Of a stretch of DNA of 64,000 bases, positions 34,371 through 45,523 are shown piece by piece. Each line of letters opens with the position of its first letter. Position 1 is the first letter of the stretch. Both the position numbers and the translations under genes were made by a program. Source of the stretch: Periplaneta americana. Lineage: Eukaryota > Arthropoda > Insecta > Blattodea > Blattidae. The DNA is taken from assembly GCF_040183065.1 (NCBI RefSeq), contig NC_091125.1:128653621-128717620 (forward strand), given 5' to 3'. The notes under the pieces are model-generated. The model was not told the origin of the DNA. It was given only the letters and a program-made list of their open reading frames with translations, and did no database searches.

Positions 34371-35637
34371 AGGCTGGTTCACAATAAACCAGAAACTAGA
34401 ACCGGAATGAGAACGAGAACGGAAAAATTGTTAAAATGTACCTATATATTTAAATGTGAGCATTCACAATGAACGAGAAGCTTGCCGGAGCCCGGAAATG
34501 GAAACGTGAGGTTGCCCACGTTTCAACTTTGCCGTTCTCGTTTCCGATCACAACCTACTAGATTCGTTCTATTGCCACGATAAAGCTTTTTGATCGTCGT
34601 ACTATATTTTGTAGCAAGGAGGCCATTACATGATTCCTTCTTCATGCATTGTTCCTAACTAACTAGCAATTTCAGTATAACCACTTTCAATATATGCTAC
34701 GTGTATATGTGACCAGGACCATATGCATTATAGGGTCCAATCTCCTTATTGGTTGAATGGTATGAATGCTACTATCGATATGTATTGTTGTTATAATCGA
34801 CATAAAATATGTTGCCAACTTCTAAATTAACAGTCACTTTTACGTTGTTGATTTGTAGGCTACTTCAAAATAGAAATAACGGCAGTAATTGTAAAGTATA
34901 TTTTCCCCGGACTAAAAAAATAATACAAACTGACTAAAATCACATCAGCAGTAACAAACTGTTTAATTTTTTTTTATTTAATTTTTTAATTTGGTAGCAT
35001 TTAATGCTTATTGAATATCGAATGGTAAAAACGCTAATCGAACCATTACTTCCGCTGACCTTTTTATTATTATTTTTTATTTTAGTAGGTTATTTTACGA
35101 CACTTTATCAACATCTTTGGTTATTTAGCGTCTGAATGAGATGAAGGTGATAACGCCGATGAAATGAGTCCGGGGTCCAACACCAAAAGTTACCCAGCAT
35201 TTGCTCATTTCGGGTTGAGGGAAAACCCCGGAAAAAACCTCAACCATGTAACTTGTCCCAACCGAGAATCGAACCCGGGCCACCTGGTTTCGCGGCCAGA
35301 CGCGCTAACCGTTACTCCACAGGTGTGGACAAATTTTTTAATATAATGTATGATGGGTGGCCCCTAATGCATCTGTTTCGTGACCAGATTACCACTTGAA
35401 TTGAATTCTTAAATATTCTGTGTGATAAATTCTGAAGTTGATTAACCTGTGTTTATGTTGGTTCATTTGTTCTCATGAAAGAACGTCATTGGTCAATTAT
35501 ACACATATAACATCAGATATCGATATGCATAGCTGTTTCCGTTCTCGGTTTATTGTAAATAAAAAATCTTCACTTTCACGTCCTCCGTTTCCAATTCTCG
35601 TTCTGGTTCTAGTTCCCGGCTTATTGTGAACCAACCT
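34371..35637. mobile_element. Harbinger-type MITE (1,267 bp) with nested SINE
   Basis: Ends AGGCTGGTTCACAATAAACC and AGGTTGGTTCACAATAAGCC (reverse), each continuing GAACTAGAACC-like for about 55 bp. TAA is duplicated outside (34368-34370, 35638-35640), fitting the TWA target of PIF/Harbinger. Subterminal GAACGAGAACGG repeats are present. No transposase. Confidence 0.78.
35065..35330 (-). mobile_element. SINE-C, nested in the Harbinger-type MITE
   Basis: The minus strand has the box A region GAGTAACGGTTAGCGCGTCT and box B GGGTTCGATTCTCGG, the GGTTGAGG linker and the GATGTTGATAAAGTGTCGT-like end, as at 50647. Confidence 0.85.
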
Positions 35638-36069
35638 TAAGGTCTTAATTGGCTTTTTCTCGGGATGCTCCCATTTCCCCACGTTAGGCATCAACATCAT
35701 TCCGTTCAATCTCCAATCCGTTATCATTATATAGCATTCCAGATCATCACAGGCTGGCTAGTCTAGGGACGAGATGGGTTGTCTGCTCGACAAGTGAACG
35801 TATTTTATATGCAATCCAGACAGTGACAGTCTCTCTTATTATATGGGTACCTACACCATAAATCATTTCTTTTATGCTCGCACGAATAACAGAGTCTACT
35901 AATAATAATAAACGAAAATGAACTATAACTCAAGTAACATGCACAACACGATAGAAGAACGGAATGATTCAATAACGTTTTTTTTTTAAGATGTTTTTAT
36001 TAAAAGTACCAGGTCTCTTGGACCCTTGCCTTTTACAAAAATATGATTTTAAAAATTGAAATGTAAATA

Positions 36070-37808
36070 CAGTAGAACTTGGTTATAGCGACCTCGTTTT
36101 GTACGACACCTCACCTATAACGTCAAATAGTCTGTGGTCCCAACTAATTCCCCATAAGACATATGCTTTTCTACCTTGTTTAATACGACAAACGTATATG
36201 CGTCTACCTCGCATATAACGTCATTTTCAACCTCAGTTTGGAATAAGATTGTCTAAGAACCAAAGTATTTTAAGAAATATTTTGTTGAAATCTGGCGAAT
36301 TATTTATTGTCCCCTTCTGTCATAGACTTCTGAAATGGAGGCAGATTTTCTTTAACCCGCCCCAATTCATGCCGTATTAACGGCACTTGCGTACGATCAG
36401 TTTCGGCCAGATAGTTTTTACTAAGTGCACGAATTTTAGCGCAGTATGGCCACTAAAAGAAAAGTTTTAACGTTGGAAGAAAAAGTTAGTGATTCATCAA
36501 GTTGAGAATGGAATTAAAAAAAGCTGACGTGTGTCGTGAGTTTAGCCTAGTTAATTGCACAGTCCAAACGATTTGGAAGAGCAAGGATAAAATTGTTGCT
36601 GCAATTGAACAGAATAGATCGAATCTAGGGGAAGGAGCAGTGAAATTGTAACTGAAATAATGAATATAGAACGTAATTTAGAAAGTGTGTATTGGGAAAA
36701 TAGGAGACAATAGAGTAAAATGACTGATTACTTGACTCCTAAGTAAAGAAGTTTGGCGAGTATTGAACAAACTGTTTTAATACAGAATATTGCATTTATA
36801 GGCTAATTGTATGTGTATTTTATTACGTTCATGGTAGACTTAAAAGTGAATACCGTACATAAATCTAAAATAAGCCTAATTAAGTGTGTTATTTTTCATT
36901 TTCCACCTCATTAGACTGATAATATGAAACTCGGTTACTACGACACTCGTTTATAACAACATAATTTTTGTGCGAGATCGTGCGTATTTGCTTGTTTTCT
37001 GCACAGAACCAATACGCGGTAAGTGTGAAATACCACATTCAGTATTCCCAACGTAACGCAGATAACAATTTCCCTCTTCTTACCGCTTAAGCGCGACATT
37101 CATTTTACTGCTTTAGTCTTTTAACATATTATTTTTAGAGACGTTTAACATAGTAATAAATAAATTGGAAACTTACCACTGCAATTTCACCTAAATTGCA
37201 ATGTTAATTATTGTTTTTAAATATTTGCAAAAATTAAGTAAAGTCTACTACTCCACGAGACTTATTGCATTCCTGAGACAAGTAACATTAAGGAAGCCGT
37301 GAAAAAATCAACAAGATTCCAGATGCCGATGTTATTACTGCAATATGTTATATAAATAATATTGTTAAAATATTAAAATGAAAAATAAATCATTACATAA
37401 CCTTACCGTTTGTTTTAAGTTCGCATTTATAGACTGGGGGAAAAAAAGACAGACGTATATCACGGCCTGCTGGAGTATAGTAAACACAGAAAACATTTTA
37501 TAGCAACAATGTTGAAGAAAGATATTTTGGTGTTCCGAAGTTGCCACCATTAAACAGAAACCAACATGAAGATTTCATTGCAACTAATTACAAATTCGTC
37601 TTTCAGGTATATAATAAACGATCTTCGCACAAAATAATGTACGATACACGAGCGGTATGTTTGTTTTCATGTTCTCGGAAACTAAAAAAGCTCAACTACG
37701 TTTCGCTTTTTCAATCTTTTCCTCGACCATGAAAACGTCAACATACCGCTCTTGTAACGTATATTACTATTAAGGTCCCTTGGATGTCGTTATAACAGAG
37801 TTCTACTG
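36070..37808 (+). mobile_element. pogo/Tigger-type element, deletion derivative (1,739 bp)
   Basis: Ends CAGTAGAACTTGGTTATAGC and CAGTAGAACTCTGTTATAAC (reverse) are flanked by TA (36068-36069, 37809-37810). Inside, 36446-36652 encodes only the N-terminal DNA-binding part. CTCGGTTACTACGACACTCG near 36925 looks like a second end-type sequence. Confidence 0.8.
36446..36652 (+). pseudogene. pogo/CENP-B-type helix-turn-helix remnant
   Basis: MATKRKVLTLEEK then, after a frameshift, IHQVENGIKKADVCREFSLV, NCTVQTIWKSKDKIVAAIEQ. This is the Psq/CENP-B-N helix-turn-helix of Tigger-like transposases (KRK..LTLEEKV.II..VE.G..K.DVCREF....STV..IWK...KI). It stops at 36650-36652; no DDE domain follows. Confidence 0.75.
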
Positions 37809-37810
37809 TA

Positions 37811-38612
37811 GGTCCATAACGTATGAGAAAGTATGTGTCGTTTTATGACATCGGTTTTAATCAGTAATTTTCTTGTTAACCAATTTCATGATTACAAACA
37901 CACGCATTCTTGCATAATGCATAGGCCGGCTTTGTTATTCATATTAGTGTGTATGCCACGTACAGAATCACTTGGGCGTGGTGTGGTACAGCATATCTGA
38001 TAGCATATTTATAGCAGCGTGATTGCGTCGCATCTTCATCATCATATGCCCTTTGTTATTGATCTATGGCATTGCGGGAAGCAGGACAATAAGGCGCAGC
38101 GCCCGGGTTCTATATCTGCGCGCGCAAGCGGCCAATATCGCATTCTATGCATCCCGCGCTTTTCTTGCTTTCTGTGATTGTTGTGTCGCGAGCCAAAAGC
38201 TATAACCAGTAAGCACCTCCCAGCGAGTCGAGTTGCATCTGCGAAGGCTGCATGTTTTATTGCGTCAAGTGGGCATGAAATGGAAGCTCATCCTACTCGT
38301 GTGACAGCGACTTCGGAATGTCACGAACAGGTCAGGCAGCAATTACTACGTGAACATTTTATCTTTAGGTATAACTGTAGACTTGATAGTAGGTCAAGTG
38401 CAATATGTATGCATTAAATAAGGACTGTAACAGTTTATTGCCAATACACTTATTGCATTACGTTCCTACAGATTAAAAATAATTGAAGCTATTGCATTTC
38501 TGACATTTAGAACGGAAAATGTTCATTGTCATTGTGTCTATTCCAAACATAATAGACTGAAATATTTAGCTGACGTGCAAATAGTTGTCCCTAACCCGCC
38601 CCTAGCCACCGT
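37811..38612. other. No recognised gene
   Basis: A GC-richer patch at 38090-38220 has several CGCG sites but no supported frame. Confidence 0.4.
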
Positions 38613-38656
38613 TACCTAACCTAACCTAACCTAACCTAACTTAACCTAACCTAACC
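38613..38656. repeat. Interstitial telomere-type repeat (CCTAA)n
   Basis: Seven perfect CCTAA units and one CTTAA variant; the complement TTAGG is the standard insect telomere repeat. Flanked by unique DNA. Confidence 0.85.
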
Positions 38657-38927
38657 CTAGCTATACTTTTCGTTCATCTTTCTTCTGTGCATTTTCTCTT
38701 CATCTTGCTTCAGCTTAAAACTCAGGATTAGCATTATACCCTAGAATGCCACATATTTCAGGCCGGAATAAGAGATGAGAACATAAAATCGACATAAAAT
38801 AACATTAAATAATTAAATGAAAAATAAATTAATATTATCAGGAGTCGAATTAACGGGGGAATGTGAGGAAATTCCTTCTTCCGTAGATGCTTTTTGGTAG
38901 ATATTTACAATATAGATCATACCTCTG

Positions 38928-39183
38928 ATTGAGGTTCTAGCTGATATGTACATATATTTATCAGACACTATCTCACTTGATATGTGTCAGAGGAAGAAAA
39001 ATTTTATTGTTTATATGCATCTGAAGTCTGATTAGTATAATATATAGCTAGTCGGCGGTGTATGCAATGGAGGGGAAAAGGAACTACCACATTATCTCCT
39101 GGCTTAGTTGCTTCTTGAGTAGTGCCTTGTTGGTATCACTTGTGAGGTTCAGACCTATCTTCGGACAGTTGACTAAACAACAC
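38928..39183 (+). mobile_element. Unclassified interspersed repeat R (copy 2), uninterrupted
   Basis: TCTGATTGAGGTTCTAGCTG ... GATATGTGTCAGAGGAAGAA ... CATCTGAAGTCTGATTAGTA ... GGACAGTTGACTAAACAACA. It gives the empty-site structure for the two interrupted copies. Confidence 0.68.
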
Positions 39184-39441
39184 TGCAGGTCACTGCGGAC
39201 CATGTAGGCCACTTAATATTATTATACATAATAATATGGCGATGGCATTTTATTAATGAAGTTAAAATAAACGTACTGAGGTTACCACGGTTTTTCTTTA
39301 GAGAAAAAACAGATATAAGTTTTGTAAATAATTAATAGGCCTAATTAGTTATCTTTTCTGTGGCTCGTAGACTATTTTTTTCCGTTTCAGAGATAAAAGA
39401 CATTCCTCCTAGAGGTATTTTTATGGGGGCCGTGATAGTAT

Positions 39442-39447
<6 letters not shown>

Positions 39448-39489
<42 letters not shown>
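39448..39489. repeat. (AT)n microsatellite
   Basis: Pure AT array. Confidence 0.95.
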
Positions 39490-39491
<2 letters not shown>

Positions 39492-40471
39492 AATAGGCTA
39501 TATTAATATTGTTTCACCACAAAAAATAATAAAAAAGGAGAAATGGGAAATCTTTGTTCTTCGTCTCCACGTGGCAAATATTAGTTAATGTTCAGCATGG
39601 GAGCGCCATTATAAACCATTAACGACTCTATATCATCATTATTCACCACGTTTACAGGGCAGAAACCATTTATAATCTACAACATTAAAGAATATACTTT
39701 TCTTTATTGACTAGCCTAGATCACAAATATCTACCAAAACATGAATATCTTATAATTACTTTTGAACGGATTCTAATCTTCCGTCGTTATATTACTTGCG
39801 GATTATCCAGCTAGGATTCGTGGTAGTAGCAGTAGCTAATGTCTACATCTGAAAACGAAAACAGAGGATGAAAGACTATCAGAAATGGAAAATGAGCATT
39901 ATACTGTAGTATTATCTGTGATACCTAGCTCTCGAACTTACTTTCGTCAATTTCTACAATTTTCTCTGGATCACCTCTCGTAATTTTCAAATTACACATG
40001 TTATCACATGATAAGTAGTTCACAACATCTGTTATTACTCCGACAGACACAAGAAAACCCCTCATAGACTGCAATGCTCTGACAGATTTTAGGAAAGTAC
40101 GATAGAACCCCGATTATTATCCGTCATCCTATTAACAGAACGGCAGATTATCCCACTGTCTTTCTTCCGCTGTTTTTCTTTTTGTTTTGCTGCAGAGAAA
40201 ACATGTAGTACTGTGAAGTACCTTACATTAATACCCGTACGTATTTTCTCTAGAGTGTGTTATTACAAGCCTTTATCCTTACACAGTAGTCTATTGCTAC
40301 CGCTGCTGCCAATATGAAGTTACTTTTGGATGTTTTTCCAACTTGTAAAATAACGCTACCTGCTTTCAAAGAAATGTCACCAAGACTTCCGCACAATTTA
40401 TAGCAAAACTGTGCACCATTCAGTCATTGTCCTACTGTTCCAATGGCCGTACTGTGTAACTTCTATACAAA

Positions 40472-40623
40472 ATGTCTTCCAAGAGTGTCAAAAGAAAACG
40501 TGTTTGTTAAGTGCAAATAATTGAGCGGTTTGGGAAAAAGGAAACCGTAGCTCGTCTCTCATCAGAATACAAGATTGGCGTTACAACTATGCGCGATTTA
40601 ATAAAAAAAAGACAAATTGTATA
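40472..40623 (+). pseudogene. Tigger-type helix-turn-helix remnant
   Basis: MSSKSVKRKRVC, an in-frame TAA, then VQIIERFGKKETVARLSSEY and KIGVTTMRDLIKKR. Same domain type as Tigger/jerky N-termini (KRKR..L...Q...IIE...KGE....LA.EY.IG.STVRDIKK). Confidence 0.72.
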
Positions 40624-40654
40624 AAGTATGTATATCTACAACAAAATACCTGTA

Positions 40655-41423
40655 CTACTCCATACTACTACTTACTGGCTTTTAAGGAACCCGGAGGTTC
40701 ATTGCCGCCCTCACATAAGCCCGCCATTGGTCCTTATCCTGAGCAAGATTAATCCAGTTTCTATCATCATATCCCACCTCCCTCAAATCCATTTTAATAT
40801 TATCCTCCCACCTACGTCTCGGACTCCCTAGAGGTCTTTTTCCCTCCGGCGTCCCAACTAACACTCTATATGCATTTCTGATTCGCCCATACGTGCTACA
40901 TGCCCTGCCCATCTCAAACGTATGGATTTAATGTTCCTAATTATGTCAGATGAATACAATGCTTGCAGTTCTGTGTTGTGTAACTTTCTCCATTCTCCTG
41001 TAACTTCATCCCTCTTAGCCCCAAATATTTTCCTAAGCACCTTATTCTCAAACACCCTTAACCTATGTTCCTCTCTCAAAGTGAGAGTCCAAGTTTCACA
41101 ACCATAAAGAACAACCGGTAATATAACTGTTTTATAAATTCTAACTTTCAAATTTTTTGACAGCAGACTGGATGATAAAAGTTTCTCAACCGAATAATAA
41201 CAGGCATTTCCTATATTTATTCTGTGTTTAATTTCCTCCCGAGTATCATTTATATTTGTTACTGTTGCTCCCAGATATTTGAAATTCTCCACCTCTTCAA
41301 AAGATAAATTTCTAATTTTTATATTTCCATTTCGTACAATATTCTCGTCACGAGACATAATCATATACTTTGTCTTTTCGGGATTTATTTCCAAACCTAT
41401 CTCTTTACTTGCTTCCAGTAAAG
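40655..41423 (-). mobile_element. RTE-like LINE, 5'-truncated, 9-bp TSD, nested in Tigger-type element
   Basis: The minus strand has a nearly open frame: LEINPEKTKYMIMSRDENIV ... GCETWTLTLREEHRLRVFEN ... LRWAGHVARMG. A deletion then shifts the frame into GTPEGKRPLGSPRRRWEDNI. ATACCTGTA flanks at 40646-40654 and 41424-41432. Confidence 0.88.
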
Positions 41424-41693
41424 ATACCTGTAGTGTTCCTATCTTTCCGCAGATAGCCATCACAAGGAATTTCTTTGGCCCTTAAAAATCCATCATTGAC
41501 AACCAGACTTAATTAGTGAACTTCTGAGCCACTACGTAGCATGTTAAACACAACAGCACGGAAGAAATTACGAAACTATATGTATTATGCAATTAATTTA
41601 TGAAAATATTTTGTGATACGGATTATCCGATTTTTTCGATTAACCGCTCAGTTCATCCCCTTCATTACCACGGATAATAGAGGTTCTACTCTA

Positions 41694-43029
41694 CTCAATT
41701 TTTTGCCACACTCGACACATGCCATTGGCCTCGATACTTTAATACGCGTTTATGCAGAGATGCATCGTTGAATAATACCCATTAGCGTTCTGCGATGCAT
41801 CTTCCGGTAGTGGCATATCTTCTGCAGAAGTTGGTAGCGCGGAAGAATTGACATCACACCGTGAAAGTTTTGTAATAACTGCTTAGGACTCTATCTCCCG
41901 AAATGTTGTACTTATTATAAACAAGGCCTGAATTTCGGGCGAGCGGAAGAGATTATAGCTACCACAGTGTCCACATCGTGTTTTTAAGTGTGCTCTTTCA
42001 TTTTCTAAGTCATCTGAGTGATTTTAAGAGTGCTATCTATGGATGCATATTTCCTACGTATTGAGCTTCGTGACTGTATATACTAGACTGTGATAATACT
42101 AGAATCTGTACAGAGCATAGTCGTATGTTAATTGCCTTGAGGGAATATAAACTCTCAGTTGTATCATCAAATATGTATTATTGATATAATATGTAAAATG
42201 CATGTGTAATGAAAGTTTAATGGAATATAATGAATCAGTAGTCTGTGGTTTTCATTATCTGACCTCTATACATCATGTAATTGAAGTGAATGTAAATAGA
42301 GAAATCTATAGTGTTGTAATACTGCAATTGAACAGAATTTTTTAAGAAGTGTAGTTTTAAATACGCACTAGAATAGCGTTAACGATCTGTTTGAATAAAC
42401 ATACATTCAAAACTGCCGCTTCTTGACATACAGTGGTGTCTAGCAAAGAATCCATACGGATATTAATAGAGTAACCTTCATTAACAATCCTGGAAGCATT
42501 CAGCAAGGTGAAGCCGATCTAAATGCGCTCGACGCCATAGTGGTAAGTGCCACTCGATTCAAAATATAATTATACTTTAATTATATGTGCTTTTCTGTCA
42601 TTTTATCGCGTAAATTTCTGAGAACTTAAGCCTCCTAAACAATTAAATTGTGTCCTTACAATAGTCTTAGATGTAGAAACCCTAGGTAATATAACTAGCC
42701 TATTTATAGGCCTATATTGTAAATATTTCTAACACCATTCTATTTACGAAAATATGTAGGCCTAGATATTTAAAAGTGGCATGAACCTTACAAGTTATTA
42801 GTGGTTTACATTGAGATTCTAAGCATATTCCTGGGGTACTGTTATTCGGACCGTTTCAAAAGTGAATTCTTTCTGTGTAAATTCTCCAACTCATACGAAT
42901 GAAGAAGTGGGGATTTACATACAAATACCGACCGGCAATTTTTTAAGAAAGAGAAACTACTTGCGAAGTCTCCAATGCCAGAGGAACGAGTAAAAGCTTG
43001 AATGAAACGAAAAGAAAATAATTCACTTT
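41694..43029. other. No supported gene
   Basis: AATAAACATACATTC and ACAGTGGTGTCTAGC near 42395-42445 look a little like an LTR end and primer-binding area, but no partner LTR or coding region is seen. Confidence 0.35.
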
Positions 43030-43334
43030 GGGTGCTATTCATAGATATTTCGCTAGCCCGCGCTACGAGCGTGCTAAACTAGCCCCGGCTGTCGACTGAT
43101 TACTTGTACAGGATTCATATCATAATATCATATCATATCATATCATATCATATCATATCATATCATATCATATCATATCATATCATATCATATCATATCA
43201 TATCATATCATATCATATCATATCATATCATATATCATATCACATCGCTAACACTGGTTTATGAATACGAAAAACGTTAGTTCGCTGTTCATCCACCGGA
43301 AGCCCGCGCTAAGAATGTCTATTAATACGGCCCT
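43030..43334. mobile_element. MITE-like repeat with (CATAT)n core, copy 2
   Basis: Outer ends GGGTGCTATTCATAGATATT and GGGCCGTATTAATAGACATT (reverse) form imperfect TIRs. The inner flanks are the same as in copy 1 at 26985. Confidence 0.75.
43115..43246. repeat. (CATAT)n pentanucleotide array
   Basis: About 25 units with CATAATATC and TATATC slips near both ends. Confidence 0.95.
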
Positions 43335-43340
43335 AATGAT

Positions 43341-44165
43341 TATCTCTGATTGAGGTCGTGGCTTTTTCAGTTCAAGTGTGTCAGAGGAAGAACATTGTTA
43401 TGCACATCTCAAGCCTGATTAGTGAACTACAGACGTGGACAAATTATTAGCAAAAGTGAAGATTTTCATTACATATTTTTACAAAATATGATTCTTCAGC
43501 TTAGACTACAGTTGACATTTTTGCGTATTTCGAAATTATTAGCAAAATTGAAGATTTGTATTGTATATTTTTTTACAAAATTTGACTTTTCAATTTGGAC
43601 TACATTTGATATTTTTGCATATTTACAAATTATTAGCAAAACTGAAGATTTTTATTATATATTTTTACAAAATTTGACTCTTCAATTTGGAATACAGTTT
43701 ACATTTTGGATATTTCCAAATTATTAGCAAAACTGAAGATTTTTAATTTATATTTTTTACAAAATTTGACTCTTCAATTTAAACTGCAGTTGACACTTTT
43801 GCATATTTACAAATTATTAGCAAAATATGAAGATTTTTATTATAAATGTTTACAAAATTTGACTCTTCAATTTAAACTACAGTCGACATTTTTGCATATT
43901 TCTATCTATTGTAATGATAGAAATATGCAAAATTGTCAACTGTAGTCTAAATTGAAAAGTTAAATTTTGTAAACAGAATTATCATAAAAATCGTCAATTT
44001 TGTTAATAATTTGTCCACGTCTGTATGTCACTAGTCAGCAATGTATGCAATAGAGGGAGAAAGGAACTAGCCACCTTACCTCTTTACCTTCTGGCTTAGT
44101 TGCCTCAAGAGTTATGTCTTATTGGTGTCACTTATGTGGTTCTAACCAGTCTTCAGATTGTTGTC
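43341..44165 (+). mobile_element. Unclassified interspersed repeat R (copy 3), split by a foldback element
   Basis: CTGATTGAGGTCGTGGCTTT ... CAAGCCTGATTAGTGAAC, then the insert, then TGTCACTAGTCAGCAATGTA ... CTTCAGATTGTTGTCTATAC. Joined across one TA it restores the order of copy 2. Confidence 0.65.
43430..44023. mobile_element. TA-flanked foldback element with a 5 x 92-bp left arm
   Basis: Ends CAGACGTGGACAAATTATTA in inverted orientation with TA duplicated (43428-43429, 44024-44025). The left arm is five tandem units starting at 43441, 43533, 43627, 43718 and 43811; the right arm is a single inverted unit of about 105 bp. The loop is near 43905. No coding capacity; Tc1/mariner-type target. 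Confidence 0.82.
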
Positions 44166-44310
44166 TATACGCATAATCAATTATAAAGGAACTAGCCACC
44201 TTACCCTTTTTATCTCCTGGCTTAGTTGCCTCAAGAGGTATGTCATATTGGTGTCACTTATGTGGTTTTAACCAGTCTTTAGATTGTTGTCTATACACAT
44301 AATCAATTAT
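44069..44310 (+). repeat. Tandem duplication of the 3' part of repeat R
   Basis: AAAGGAACTAGCCACCTTAC ... ACATAATCAATTAT occurs at 44069-44183 and 44184-44310 with few differences. Confidence 0.82.
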
Positions 44311-44984
44311 TTCTCTTACTGAAATAGTTTTTTTTGTTTGATACGAAATGTAGGCACCGTCTAGGGGAATTTGCACGTGAATTCGTGGAATAAATCAATA
44401 TAAATTTGCTGCTATATAAACAGGAAATGGGCGAAAAGTTTAATTTTATGTAATTTTTAGAGAGTTATAAATATGTCATTTAGGAGCATTTTAAGGTACA
44501 CTGGGTTGCAAAAGAAATGCCGAGTCGAAGTCACTATCGATTTGAAATATTATCGTGTTAAGAGGACTTCGCTTAGGAATCAATAGATATAGATACACAG
44601 AAGGCATTGCATACAAACTCTATTATTTCTCTGCCATCATTATGTCATTACTTAATATTGCTACATTTTTTGTTAATATAATTTGAAACATAACTGGCCG
44701 TATATATCGATTGATCGATTGTAACAATGATAGCATCCGTGGATAAAAAGGAAGGCTGTGAAATACCATATAAACTGCAGTTTCACTGTTTTCGTGTAGT
44801 AGTCTTATTAATGTTGTAAAATAAAAGTACATGAATAATTTTAAATCAATTCAGATTAAATAATAACGTGAACATGTTATAAAAGTCGTATTTACATGTT
44901 AAAAAAAACTAATTTCAGGAAAACAGCTTTCCACCTCGCCATGTTTGCTAAAGTCCTCGGAAAACGATATAATTTCGAATCGGC

Positions 44985-45223
44985 ATTTCTTTTGCACGCC
45001 TCTGATCTGGGACTGCGATCGGGCGTAGTTTTGATACCGGTATCCGCTTTGGTTGATTACCTGGTTGTATTTTTTCCGAGGTTTTCTCCAACTGTAAGGC
45101 GAGTCATTGATCTGATCTCTCCAAACAACATCTCGCTATTACAAAGTCCATCGCTAAATAGGCTAAAAAGCCTAATATTTGATACAGAATCGTTAAGTAC
45201 CGTAGCTAAAATAAAAACATAAA
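44985..45223 (+). mobile_element. Decayed SINE-D
   Basis: GATTACCTGGTTG, TTTTTTCCGAGGTTTTCTCC, AACTGTAAGG and ATCGCTAAATA match the SINE at 48381-48639 block by block. A fortuitous 108-codon frame covers it. Confidence 0.65.
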
Positions 45224-45460
45224 GATGTATTTAGTAAATTGTATGATTTGATTTAAACTGAATCACAGTTTGTTTGTTTGTTTGTTTTTTTTTCAAGAGA
45301 ACAGCTATATCTTTGCACAACACTTTCTTCATAATGGGAATGCTAAAGACGTGTTTCTTTCCTTAAAATGCCGGAACAGATATTATGCATAATAACAATT
45401 CTTTCTGTTTATAGCTTCGGACTGGATAATGGAGCTTGTGCTGTGATGATTGTGTTGCAG

Positions 45461-45523
45461 GCTGTGGAGCTCTCAGTCCGTGCCTAAGTTCCGCCCAGAA
45501 CCAACCCAGGCCACTCGCAGGCT
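45461..45523 (+). other. Probable 5' UTR segment upstream of the UBE2QL1-like start codon
   Basis: A splice-acceptor-like TGTGTTGCAG ends at 45460, and an in-frame stop follows at 45485. The simplest reading is a non-coding exon segment spliced to an upstream non-coding exon outside or unrecognised in this window. A transcription start inside the CpG-rich block cannot be excluded. Confidence 0.45.

Larger units (their letters stand above)
40100..41691 (+). mobile_element. Second pogo/Tigger-type element, with nested LINE
   Basis: Ends CGATAGAACCCCGATTATTA and GAGTAGAACCTCTATTATCC (reverse), with TA at 40098-40099 and 41692-41693. N-terminal transposase remnant at 40472-40623. The LINE at 40655-41423 is inserted inside, so the DNA element is older. 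Confidence 0.75.

Noticed and set aside
41900..42445. Solo LTR ending near a primer-binding-like ACAGTGGTGTCTAGC
   Set aside because: No TG...CA boundaries, TSD or second LTR could be found.
43441..43904. CRISPR-like array with 92-bp period
   Set aside because: Units are contiguous diverged tandem repeats without spacers, inside a eukaryotic foldback element.
44896..45222. 108-codon open frame
   Set aside because: Covers a decayed SINE matching 48381-48639.
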